Assembly: GCA_031265875.1 (NCBI GenBank)
Contig: JAISCA010000048.1
Location: 1 to 64,000 of the forward strand
Source of the DNA: Propionibacteriaceae bacterium
GTDB taxonomy: Bacteria; Actinomycetota; Actinomycetes; Propionibacteriales; Propionibacteriaceae
Length of the DNA: 64,000 nucleotides
Direction of reading: 5' to 3'
Every line of letters begins with the position of its first letter. The first letter of the stretch is position 1. The notes under the pieces were generated by a model, which was given only the letters and a program-made list of their open reading frames with translations, did no database searches and was not told the DNA's origin. This document shows, piece by piece, positions 9,167 through 19,703 of the stretch. The translations under genes were made by a program, and so were the position numbers.

Positions 9167-10276
9167 CTACTGCTCGGGTTGGGAGAGCGGTGTCTCCACC
9201 CCGCGCGGACGAGGGCCGTCGTAATCCGGGCCGTAGGCCCCCGGGGCCGGCCGGCGCCGCTTCAAGGGCGCCTCCACCCCGTCGCCCAGACGACGGGTCG
9301 AGACGATGAAGCCGGTGTGGCCGCGCCCGGCGTGGCCGGGACGAATGGCCAGCCCCTCGGCGTGCCACTCGCGCACATTGATCTCGACCGCCCGGGGCTC
9401 GGTCCAGCCGCCGTGGGTCCGGATGGTGTCCATCACCCGTCCCATCTGGGTGCAGGTGGCGACGTAGCAGCAGAGCAGCCCGCCCGGCCTCAGACGCTGG
9501 TGCACCGCCGCCACGCACTCCCAGGGGGCCAGCATGTCGAGGATGGCGCGGTCGACCGGCTCCGGCCCGATGGTCTCGACCAGATCGCCCACCCGAAGGC
9601 GCCAGGCTGGGTGGGCGGCGCCGAAGAAATTGGTCACGTTCCGGGTCGCCACGGCGGCGAAATCGGCCCGGCGCTCGTAGGAGTAGAGACGGCCCTGGGG
9701 GCCGATGGCGCGCAACAAGGACAGGCTCAGGGCCCCCGAGCCGGCCCCGGCCTCCAAGACACTGGCCCCCGGGAAGATGTCCGTGAACATCAAGATGTAC
9801 GAGGCGTCCTTGGGGTAGATGACGGCGGCGCCCCGGGGCATCGAGACGGTGTACTCCTCCAGCAGCGGACGCAGGGCCAAGAAGGACACCCCGGCGGCCG
9901 ATGTCACGACCTGCCCGTCCGGCCGGCCGATCAAGCGGTCGTGCTCGACCCCGCCCCAAGTCGAGTGGAAGACCGCGCCGGCGGTCAGTTTGATCGAGTG
10001 GCGCCGGCCCTTGGGCGCGATCAGCGAGACCCACTCGCCGGCCGCCAGCGGACCGCTCCGGACTCCGGACCAATCCGTCGCCGCGGCGCTATCGTCGAAA
10101 CCGCTGTCCTTCCCCTCTGCCTCAGCGGGATCGCTGGGGATGGCTTGGTCGGCCCCAGTCGGGCTGGGATCGGGCCGGTCGGCCGGGACGGTCTCGAATT
10201 GGTCCAGCGCCGTCGCCGGCTCGGTTCGATCAGGGTCGGCGGTGGCGTCCGGCGGGACGTCGAAGAGGTCGGTCAT
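9167..10276 (-). CDS. trmI: tRNA (adenine-58-N1)-methyltransferase TrmI
   Basis: SAM-dependent methylation of A58 in the tRNA T-loop. The 369-aa protein has the TrmI N-terminal beta domain, then the SAM-binding motif VLEAGAGSGALSLSLL and the RPGGLLCCYV strand. Its first 80 residues are an unusual Asp/Pro/Ala-rich extension absent from typical 280-aa TrmI proteins and probably disordered. The gene starts 3 bp downstream of the metH stop and is followed 11 bp later by prcB, which is its usual neighbour on the far side of the arc-dop-pup segment in other actinobacteria. Confidence 0.93.
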   Translation of the reverse strand: MTDLFDVPPDATADPDRTEPATALDQFETVPADRPDPSPTGADQAIPSDPAEAEGKDSGFDDSAAATDWSGVRSGPLAAGEWVSLIAPKGRRHSIKLTAGAVFHSTWGGVEHDRLIGRPDGQVVTSAAGVSFLALRPLLEEYTVSMPRGAAVIYPKDASYILMFTDIFPGASVLEAGAGSGALSLSLLRAIGPQGRLYSYERRADFAAVATRNVTNFFGAAHPAWRLRVGDLVETIGPEPVDRAILDMLAPWECVAAVHQRLRPGGLLCCYVATCTQMGRVMDTIRTHGGWTEPRAVEINVREWHAEGLAIRPGHAGRGHTGFIVSTRRLGDGVEAPLKRRRPAPGAYGPDYDGPRPRGVETPLSQPEQ

Positions 10277-10279
10277 GGC

Positions 10280-13200
10280 TCACCTGGCGTTGAAATAGTG
10301 GGCTTCGGGATGGCTGACGATCAGAGCGTCGGTCGACTGCTCGGGGACCAATTGGTCCTGTTCGGACAAGTGGACGCCGATCCTCTCGGCTTCCAGCAGT
10401 CGTACTACGATCCGGCGCTGGCTGAGGTCGGGACAAGCCGGATAACCGAAGGAGTAGCGGCAACCGGCTGCGCCCAGGCCCAGTTCCTGACGCACCCGCT
10501 GGTGCCAGTGCTCCGCCAGCGCCTCGGCCAACTGGACCGACAGACCGTGCAACTCCAGGTAGTCCCGGTAGCGGTCGGCCGCGAACAGCTCGGCGCCGGC
10601 CTGAGACAGCCTGGGCCCCAAGGTGACCAATTGCAGCCCCAACCGGTCCGGCCCGAAACGCTCCGCCTCGTCCCGATCACGGAAATAATCAGCCAGACAA
10701 AGCCAAGGGTCCCGGCTCTGACGGGGGAAGCTGAAACGGGCCAGTTCCCGTTCCGGGGCCAAAGCGTCCGTCTGCTCGGCCCGGGCTGGATCGAACAGGA
10801 TCAGCTCCTGGCCCTCGGCGCAGACCGGCCAATAGCCGTAGGCCACAGCCGGTTCGGCCCAACCGGCCTGATCGATCCGATCCAGCCAGTGCCGCAGCCT
10901 GGGCCAGCCGGCCTGATCGATCAACTCCTGATAAGTCGGTCCGTTCGGACCCGGTTTGAGGCCCCACTGGCCGGCGAAGAGGGCCTTGTGATCGAGCCGG
11001 TCCGCGATCTGGGCCAAGTCGACGCCTCGCACCAGTTCGACTCCCCAAAAGGGCGGCCGGGTCACTGCCAGAGAGCCGGGCACGGGGCGGGCCACCTGAG
11101 AACGACGCTTGGGACTGGGCTGAGGCGGTGGCGTCCGGCGGGTCGGACGGGGGGCGGGGGCGGCCAGAGCGGCCCCGGACCGCTTGGCCGCCATGATGTC
11201 CTCCATCAGGCGCAGGCCTTCGAAGGCGTCCTTGGCGTAACGGACCTGCCCGGCGTACAACTGACCGAGCTCTTGTTCGACGTAGCGGCGGGTCAAGGCC
11301 GCCCCGCCCAACAGGACTGGGTAGCGCACGGCCAGTCCGCGCTGATTCAGCTCGATCAGGTTGTCCCGCATCACTTCGGTCGATTTGACCAGCAGTCCGG
11401 ACAGGCCGATGGCGTCGGCCCGGTGCTGTTCGGCCGCCGCCACGATGGCGGCGATGGGCTGCTTGATGCCCAGGTTGACGACCCGGTAGCCGTTGTTGGA
11501 GACGATGATGTCGACCAGGTTCTTGCCGATGTCATGGACATCGCCCTGCACAGTGGCCAAGACCAGGGTGCCCCGGTCGCGGGCCTCGGCCCCGGCCAGA
11601 TGGGGTTGCAGCCAGTCCACCGCCTGTTTCATGACCTCGGCCGAACGCAGGACGAAGGGCAATTGCATCTGGCCGTCTCCGAAGCGCTGGCCGACCAGAC
11701 GCATGCCCTCCAACAGATCGGCGTTGATGATGTCGAGGGCCGGTTTCTGACCCAAGGCCTCGGCCAGATCTTGGTCCAGGCCGCTGGGGTCGCCCTCGAC
11801 CACCCGTTGGGTCAGGCGCTGGCTGACCGGCAGGCTGGCTCTTTCCGCCGCCCGCTGTTCCGCCATGACCGTCGAACCGGCCCGGTCCGACAGCGCCAGC
11901 AGCCGCTCCAAAGGGTCGTAACCGGCCCGTCGCCGGTCCCAGACCAGGTCTTGGGCGGCCTGTCGGAGTTCGGCATCGAGGCTGGCCAGCGGCATGATCC
12001 GGCCGGGGGCGACGATGGCCCAGTCCAGGCCGGCGGCTTGGCACTCGGCCAAGAAAACCGAGTTGAGGACCCTCCGGGCGGTCGGGTTGAGACCGAAGGA
12101 GACGTTGGACACCCCCAGCACGGTGTGCAATTCGGGCCACTGTCGTTTCAACTGACGGATGGCCTCGATGGTGGCCAAGCCGTCTCGCCGGGTCTCTTCC
12201 TGACCGGTCGCGATGGGGAAGGTCAGACAGTCCAGCACGATGTCGCTCAAACTCAAGCCGTAGTTACGGCGCAGGTCGCTGATCAGGCCCTGGGCCACCG
12301 CCAGCTTGTGCTCGGTGGTGCGGGCCTGGCCGGATTGGTCGATGCAGAGCGCCACCACCGCCGCGCCGTGCTCGACCACCTGCTCCATGACCCGGCGGTA
12401 GCGCGAGCCGGGACCGCAGCCGTCCTCGAAGCTGACCGAATTGACCACGCTACGGCCGGGCAGCCGTTCCAGAGCCGCCTGGATGACGGTCGGATCGGTC
12501 GAATCGACCATGATCGGAGCCGCCACGGCTTGAGCGAAGCGGGCGGCCAACTGGGCCATGTCAAAGACCGAGTCGCGGCCCACCCAGTCGACGCTGAGGT
12601 CGATGACATGGGCGCCTTGACGGAGTTGGTCGCGGCCGACGGCGACGGCGTCCTCCCAGCGCTCCTCCAAGAGGGCGTCCCGGAAGGCCTTCGAACCGTT
12701 GGCGTTGGCCCGCTCCCCCACCGCCAGGTACGACACTTCCTGGTCCAAGGCCACGGCGGCGTAGGACGAGGCCAGGGCCGGGACGGGCTGAGGCGAGCGG
12801 GCCACCACCGGCCGGCCGGCCAAGGCTTGGGCCAGAGCCTGGACGTGGGCCGGGCCGGTGCCGCAGCAGCCACCCACCAGAGCCAAGCCGAAGTTCTCGC
12901 TGTAGTCGGTCAAGGCTCGGGCCAGGTCATCCGGACCGAGCGGGTAGACCGCCCCCTCGGGCCCCAGCTCGGGCAGACCGGCGTTGGGCATGCAGCAGAG
13001 CCCGATCCCGGCCTGCCGGGCCAAGTGCAGCAGGTGGGGCCGCATCTCGGCCGGACCGGTGGCGCAGTTCAGGCCCACCCCGTCCAAGCCCAGCCCGGCC
13101 AGACTGGCCCAGACCGCCGTGATATCGGCCCCGGCCAACAAGGTCCCATTGGTCTCGACCGTCACGTCCACGATGATGAGCTGATCGCCGCCGACCTCCC

Positions 13201-13756
13201 GGCGGGCCTGACGGACGGCGTTGACCGCCGCCTTGGCCTGGAGCAGGTCCTGACAGGTCTCGATCAGGCAGCCGTCCACCCCGCCGGCCAGCAGCGCCCG
13301 GGCCTGCCTCAGGTAGCCCTGGCGCAGGTCGGCGTAACTGATCTGGCCCAAGCTGGCCAACTTGGTGCCCGGCCCGATCGAGCCCAGCACGAAACGCCGC
13401 CGCTGATCGGTGCTGGCCCGGTCCGCCGCCACCCGCGCCAACCTGGCTCCGGCCAGGGTCAACTCCTCCAGGCGGTCGGTCAGCCCGTACTCGGCCAAGG
13501 CGGTCAGATTGGCCCCGAAGGTGTTGCTGCCGATGAGATCCGAGCCGGCCTCCAGATAGGCCCGGTGGATCGAGTCGATCAAGTCGGGCCGGGTCAGATT
13601 GAGGATCTCGACACAACCGTCATGGCCGGCGTAGTCGCTGGCCGACGGCGACCCGGCCTGCACCATCGTGCCCATGCCGCCGTCGCCGATCAGCAGGCGG
13701 CGGCCCCAGAGCTGACGCAGGCTCCCGGTCTCAGACAATTGGTTCGGATCATCCAT
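10280..13756 (-). CDS. metH: cobalamin-dependent methionine synthase
   Basis: The 1158-aa enzyme methylates homocysteine using methyltetrahydrofolate. Domains in order: homocysteine-binding barrel (zinc ligands C231, C297 and C298), pterin-binding barrel (about 340-620), cobalamin-binding domain with the DVHDIG (DxHxxG) motif at about 740, a Pro/Arg-rich linker, and the reactivation domain with the RYSFGYPACPD SAM-binding segment near the end. Length is slightly below the usual 1200. The ATG at 13756 lacks a strong Shine-Dalgarno. The 80 bp upstream, before a terminator, is too short for a cobalamin riboswitch. It likely heads the metH-trmI-prcB-prcA-tyrA-cmk-der transcript. Confidence 0.96.
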   Translation of the reverse strand: MDDPNQLSETGSLRQLWGRRLLIGDGGMGTMVQAGSPSASDYAGHDGCVEILNLTRPDLIDSIHRAYLEAGSDLIGSNTFGANLTALAEYGLTDRLEELTLAGARLARVAADRASTDQRRRFVLGSIGPGTKLASLGQISYADLRQGYLRQARALLAGGVDGCLIETCQDLLQAKAAVNAVRQARREVGGDQLIIVDVTVETNGTLLAGADITAVWASLAGLGLDGVGLNCATGPAEMRPHLLHLARQAGIGLCCMPNAGLPELGPEGAVYPLGPDDLARALTDYSENFGLALVGGCCGTGPAHVQALAQALAGRPVVARSPQPVPALASSYAAVALDQEVSYLAVGERANANGSKAFRDALLEERWEDAVAVGRDQLRQGAHVIDLSVDWVGRDSVFDMAQLAARFAQAVAAPIMVDSTDPTVIQAALERLPGRSVVNSVSFEDGCGPGSRYRRVMEQVVEHGAAVVALCIDQSGQARTTEHKLAVAQGLISDLRRNYGLSLSDIVLDCLTFPIATGQEETRRDGLATIEAIRQLKRQWPELHTVLGVSNVSFGLNPTARRVLNSVFLAECQAAGLDWAIVAPGRIMPLASLDAELRQAAQDLVWDRRRAGYDPLERLLALSDRAGSTVMAEQRAAERASLPVSQRLTQRVVEGDPSGLDQDLAEALGQKPALDIINADLLEGMRLVGQRFGDGQMQLPFVLRSAEVMKQAVDWLQPHLAGAEARDRGTLVLATVQGDVHDIGKNLVDIIVSNNGYRVVNLGIKQPIAAIVAAAEQHRADAIGLSGLLVKSTEVMRDNLIELNQRGLAVRYPVLLGGAALTRRYVEQELGQLYAGQVRYAKDAFEGLRLMEDIMAAKRSGAALAAPAPRPTRRTPPPQPSPKRRSQVARPVPGSLAVTRPPFWGVELVRGVDLAQIADRLDHKALFAGQWGLKPGPNGPTYQELIDQAGWPRLRHWLDRIDQAGWAEPAVAYGYWPVCAEGQELILFDPARAEQTDALAPERELARFSFPRQSRDPWLCLADYFRDRDEAERFGPDRLGLQLVTLGPRLSQAGAELFAADRYRDYLELHGLSVQLAEALAEHWHQRVRQELGLGAAGCRYSFGYPACPDLSQRRIVVRLLEAERIGVHLSEQDQLVPEQSTDALIVSHPEAHYFNAR

Positions 13757-13836
13757 CGTCAGGCAACAATACGGGATCAGGGCTAGGGCGCCGCCGCTTC
13801 AGGCCAGGCTTCCCATCGGCCTAGGCCAGAGAAGGG

Positions 13837-13875
13837 CTTGGTCCGGCCCGACGGCTGTGGCCGGGCCGGACCAAG
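13837..13875 (-). terminator. 14-bp perfect inverted repeat, terminator between the E1 gene and metH
   Basis: CTTGGTCCGGCCCG (13837-13850) and its exact complement (13862-13875) flank an 11-base loop. It lies just past the stop of the E1 gene and would separate the rhamnose island transcript from metH. There is no T-run, which is common for high-GC actinobacterial terminators. Confidence 0.7.
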
Positions 13876-13899
13876 CCGGTGATCGAGGGCGGAGGACGC

Positions 13900-16359
<2,460 letters not shown>

Positions 16360-16411
16360 GGTTGGTCCTTAATTCTGATCGGATGGCAGGGCTGCTTAGG
16401 GTTGGACCCGC

Positions 16412-17779
16412 TCAAGTCCGCCAGGCCCAAACGGCTTCGCGGATGCCTTCGGAGACGGTCGGATGCGGGAAGACGAGCTGTTTGAGATCGTCCACTCTGA
16501 ATTCATTCTCGAGCACGGAGGCCACGCCCCAGATCGTCTCGGGAGCGTAGGGGCCGATCATTTGGACGCCTCGGATCAGCCCGTTGGACGTTTCCGCCAC
16601 CAGTTTGACGGCCCCGCCGGCGTTCAAGCCGTGCTCGGCCACGAAACGGCCGGACAAGGTCAGCGGCACGGTCACGCCGCGCACGGCCAGACCACGCTTG
16701 GCGCACTCCCGCTCGGTCAGACCGACTCCAGCCGCCTCCGGCCGACCGTAGACGGCCCAAGGCACGGTGTCCCAGCGCATGACCTGACCACGCTCCTGGC
16801 TGGTCGGGTCGCAGATCAAGGCGGCCGCGATCTCACCCATCCGGTAGGCGGCGTGGGCCAACAAGCTGCGGCCGGTGATGTCGCCCACCGCCCAGACCCC
16901 GGGCAGATTGGTGCGCATGGTGTCGTCCACCGTCACCCCTCGGCTGGTCAAGGCCAGTTCGGAGGTCTCCGCTCCCCAGCCCTCCAAACAGGGCCGGCGC
17001 CCGACCGCCATCAGGACCAGGTCGGCCTCGGCCCGGACCCGCTCGCCGTTGGCGGCGGTGTAGACGACCGTGCCGGCCTCGACTTGCTCGACCCGGCACT
17101 TGAGATGGAATTCGATGTCCGGCATGGCCCGGCGCAGTTTGCCGGCCAGATCGGCGTCCATGAAAGGCAGGATCTCGTCCAGCATCTCGATCACCTCGAC
17201 CTGGACGCCGAGGGCGGCGAAGAGACTGGCGAACTCGACCCCGATGACACCGCCACCGATGATGGCCAAGCGCCGCGGCGTCTCGGTCAGCGCCAGCAAG
17301 CCGGTCGAGTCGACCACCGAGGGATTGCCCTCGACGCCTGGGATGGGCGGCATCGAAGGCAAGGAGCCAGTGGCGATGATGATGTCATGGGCCCGGTGTA
17401 GCGACCCGGCCACTTCGACCTGGCCGGGGCCGACCAAACGGGCCGGCGCCGGAACCACCTCGACCTTGAGCCGGCGCAGCTTGGCCGCCACCCCTGAGAC
17501 CAAGGTTTGGACGGTCTTGTCCTTCCAGGCTTGGATGGCGCTCCAGTCGTAGCTGACGGCTTCAGCGCTGACGCCGAAACTGGCCGAGTCGAGGGCTTGG
17601 TGGTAGAGCTTGGCCGAATTGAGCAAGCTCTTGGTCGGGATGCAGCCGACGTTCAGGCAGGTGCCGCCCAGTGCGGCCGGTTCGGCCAGCAGGACGCTGC
17701 GACCGGCGGCGGCCAGACGCTCGGCGGCGATGTAACCGCCCGGTCCGCCCCCGATGACGATGACGTCGTATTCAGCCAT
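16412..17779 (-). CDS. lpd: dihydrolipoyl dehydrogenase (E3)
   Basis: The 455-aa flavoprotein reoxidises dihydrolipoamide on E2 with NAD+. Visible motifs: FAD-binding GGGPGGYIAAE at the N-terminus, redox disulfide C41/C46 in GGTCLNVGCIPTK, the NAD-binding GGGVIGVEF near residue 175, the second FAD motif GVWAVGD near 295, and the C-terminal HPTVSEG containing the catalytic His-Glu pair. It lies between E2 (13 bp upstream) and E1, so a complete complex is encoded. Confidence 0.95.
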   Translation of the reverse strand: MAEYDVIVIGGGPGGYIAAERLAAAGRSVLLAEPAALGGTCLNVGCIPTKSLLNSAKLYHQALDSASFGVSAEAVSYDWSAIQAWKDKTVQTLVSGVAAKLRRLKVEVVPAPARLVGPGQVEVAGSLHRAHDIIIATGSLPSMPPIPGVEGNPSVVDSTGLLALTETPRRLAIIGGGVIGVEFASLFAALGVQVEVIEMLDEILPFMDADLAGKLRRAMPDIEFHLKCRVEQVEAGTVVYTAANGERVRAEADLVLMAVGRRPCLEGWGAETSELALTSRGVTVDDTMRTNLPGVWAVGDITGRSLLAHAAYRMGEIAAALICDPTSQERGQVMRWDTVPWAVYGRPEAAGVGLTERECAKRGLAVRGVTVPLTLSGRFVAEHGLNAGGAVKLVAETSNGLIRGVQMIGPYAPETIWGVASVLENEFRVDDLKQLVFPHPTVSEGIREAVWAWRT

Positions 17780-17792
17780 GGCGAGAGCCCTT

Positions 17793-19508
17793 TCAGTCCA
17801 GTACGGCGATGTCGATGTCGGTCACCAAGGCGACCAAGTCGGCCAGGAAGCGGGCCGCGTCGGCCCCGTCCACCACAGCGTGGTCGACCGTCAACGAGAA
17901 GCCGATGCGCTGTTCGACGCCCCAACCGCCGTCGCTCAGCGGCAGCGGCTGGGGGCGGATCGTGTTGACGCCCAGGATGGCGACCTGAGGGCTGTTCAGG
18001 ATCGGGGTGAAGCTCTCGATGCCGAAGGCCCCCAGATTGGTGACGGTGAAAGTGGCGCCGCTGAGCAAGTCAGGGCTGACTGAGCCGGACTGGGCCTGGC
18101 CGGCCAAGGCTTTGGTCTGCCCGGAGAACTGGCGCAAACTCAGACGGGAAGCGAAACGGACGGTCGGCACCAGCAGACCGCGCGGGGTGTCGACGGCCAG
18201 ACCGAGATGGACTTCGGCGTACCGGTTCAGCGCTCCGTCGGTCAGGGTGGCGTTGAGACCGCCGTGTTTGCTCAGGGTCTGGACGGCGGCGTAAGCCACC
18301 AGGTCGCCGATGGTGACACCGGTCATGCCCAAGGCCGGATCGGCCTGCTTGAGACGAGCCCGCAGGTTGATCAGGTTGGTGGCCGGAGCGCTGCTGTCGA
18401 AAGTCAGTTGGGCGTGGTGGGACAGCGAGGCCCGCATCCGCTCGGCCACCAACTGACGGATGCCACGCAAGGGGATCGAGTCGATCGGACCCGGGAAGCT
18501 GGCCTCCTCGACCGGCCCGCTGGCCGCCGGTTCGCTGGTCTGCTCGACCGCTGACGGCGCTGGGGCCGACCGGGCCGGTTCCGTTGGCGCCAGGGGGGCG
18601 ACCGCCGTCAGCGGGTCGACGCTGTCGCTGGGAAGGGCCGGATCGGCGCTGGCCGGGATCGGTTGGCTACGGGCGGTCCGCCCGATCAGATCGGCCAAAC
18701 GGACCCGTCCGCCGACGCCACTGCCAGCGCTGACGCTGGCGCCGTCGGTCTGGGCCTGGGCTTGGGCCGCCCGAGTCAACGGGATCTCTGCGACGGCCGG
18801 ACTCGGCGCGGCCGCGGTGAGGGCGGCCGTCTGATCGGCGGGGAGGACGGCTCGATCCGGCTCGGCCGGCGGCGGCGTCTCGGCCGCCGGGACGACCGGG
18901 CAAGCGGCGGCCGAGCCCTGGCCGACGGCTGCGGCCAGCACGTCACGCTCGATCACCCGGCCCTTGGGACCGCTGCCGACCAGACCGTCGATAGCGACGT
19001 TGTAGACCGCCGCCAATTCACGCGCCCTGGGGCTAGCCGCCTTGGGCCCGGCCAGACCGACCCCGACGGGCCCGCCAGCCGGTCCGACGGGGGGCGCGCC
19101 AGCGGCTGCCAAGGCGGTCGGAAGGACCGTCGCCGGCGAGGCGTCGGGTCCCACCAGAGCGGCCGGCGATCCGACCGTTGGAGCCGGCCCTGGGATGGCA
19201 GGAGCCGGCTCTGGGGCCGGTTCGGCCAGCGCTGGGCTGGAGCCACCGGTCCAGGACGAGACGTCCTCGCCTGGCTGACCGATGACCGCCAAGGGAGCCT
19301 TGACTGGCACCTCGTCGCCGACCTCGGCCAGCCGGGCCAAAACCACGCCCGGGAACCCAGCCGGCACCTCCATGGCCGACTTGTCAGTCTCGATCTCACA
19401 CAGCACCGTGCTGGGATCGACCGTCTGACCGACCTCGACCCGCCAAGCTGTGATGAGACAGGACTCGACGGTGTTACCCAATTGGGGCATCACCTGAACC
19501 TCGGCCAT
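17793..19508 (-). CDS. dihydrolipoamide acyltransferase (E2)
   Basis: The 571-aa E2 core of the complex. One lipoyl domain occupies residues 1-78 with K43 in the ETDKSAM motif. A Pro/Ala-rich linker leads to a peripheral-subunit-binding domain near 153-190 (SPRARELA ... GPKGRV). A second long Ala/Pro/Ser linker follows, then the catalytic acyltransferase domain (about 335-571) ending with DHAVVDGAD, whose His and Asp are the catalytic residues. A strong Shine-Dalgarno AAAAGGAG precedes the ATG at 19508. The acyl group cannot be deduced. The gene is first in an E2-E3-E1 order, the reverse of the usual E1-E2-E3. Confidence 0.93.
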   Translation of the reverse strand: MAEVQVMPQLGNTVESCLITAWRVEVGQTVDPSTVLCEIETDKSAMEVPAGFPGVVLARLAEVGDEVPVKAPLAVIGQPGEDVSSWTGGSSPALAEPAPEPAPAIPGPAPTVGSPAALVGPDASPATVLPTALAAAGAPPVGPAGGPVGVGLAGPKAASPRARELAAVYNVAIDGLVGSGPKGRVIERDVLAAAVGQGSAAACPVVPAAETPPPAEPDRAVLPADQTAALTAAAPSPAVAEIPLTRAAQAQAQTDGASVSAGSGVGGRVRLADLIGRTARSQPIPASADPALPSDSVDPLTAVAPLAPTEPARSAPAPSAVEQTSEPAASGPVEEASFPGPIDSIPLRGIRQLVAERMRASLSHHAQLTFDSSAPATNLINLRARLKQADPALGMTGVTIGDLVAYAAVQTLSKHGGLNATLTDGALNRYAEVHLGLAVDTPRGLLVPTVRFASRLSLRQFSGQTKALAGQAQSGSVSPDLLSGATFTVTNLGAFGIESFTPILNSPQVAILGVNTIRPQPLPLSDGGWGVEQRIGFSLTVDHAVVDGADAARFLADLVALVTDIDIAVLD

Positions 19509-19575
19509 TCCGTACTCCTTTTCGCGTTCGATGGGCTAGATGGGGTGGCTATCGACTCTAACGAGTCTCAACGCT

Positions 19576-19703
19576 TCAATCGGCTGACTCGCCAACGCTT
19601 GACCTTCGCCTCAATCGTGTCTATCGGCCCGGGCGGGCCTCAAACACTCAATCGGCTCACTTTCAAGCGCGAGCTCTTGACGTTTCGCCTCAATCGTGTC
19701 TAT
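19576..19703 (-). repeat. direct repeats with four CGATTGA boxes upstream of the E2-E3-E1 genes
   Basis: A 20-bp direct repeat occurs at 19605-19624 and 19684-19703 (79 bp apart). Within and around it the heptamer CGATTGA (minus strand) occurs four times, at 19576, 19611, 19648 and 19690. A GC palindrome (GGCCCGGGCGGGCC) lies at 19627-19640. The last repeat runs into the stop codon of the dehydrogenase gene. The 191-bp gap separates the rhamnose genes from the complex genes and could hold a second regulated promoter or a processing site. Confidence 0.6.

Noticed and set aside
9179..13786. 1535-aa plus-strand open frame
   Set aside because: It is the antisense shadow of metH and trmI in high-GC DNA, rich in Gly/Gln/Arg with no domain; both minus-strand genes are unambiguous.
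13757..13836. Cobalamin riboswitch upstream of metH
   Set aside because: Only about 80 bp lie between the terminator and the ATG, and no B12-box-like sequence is visible.
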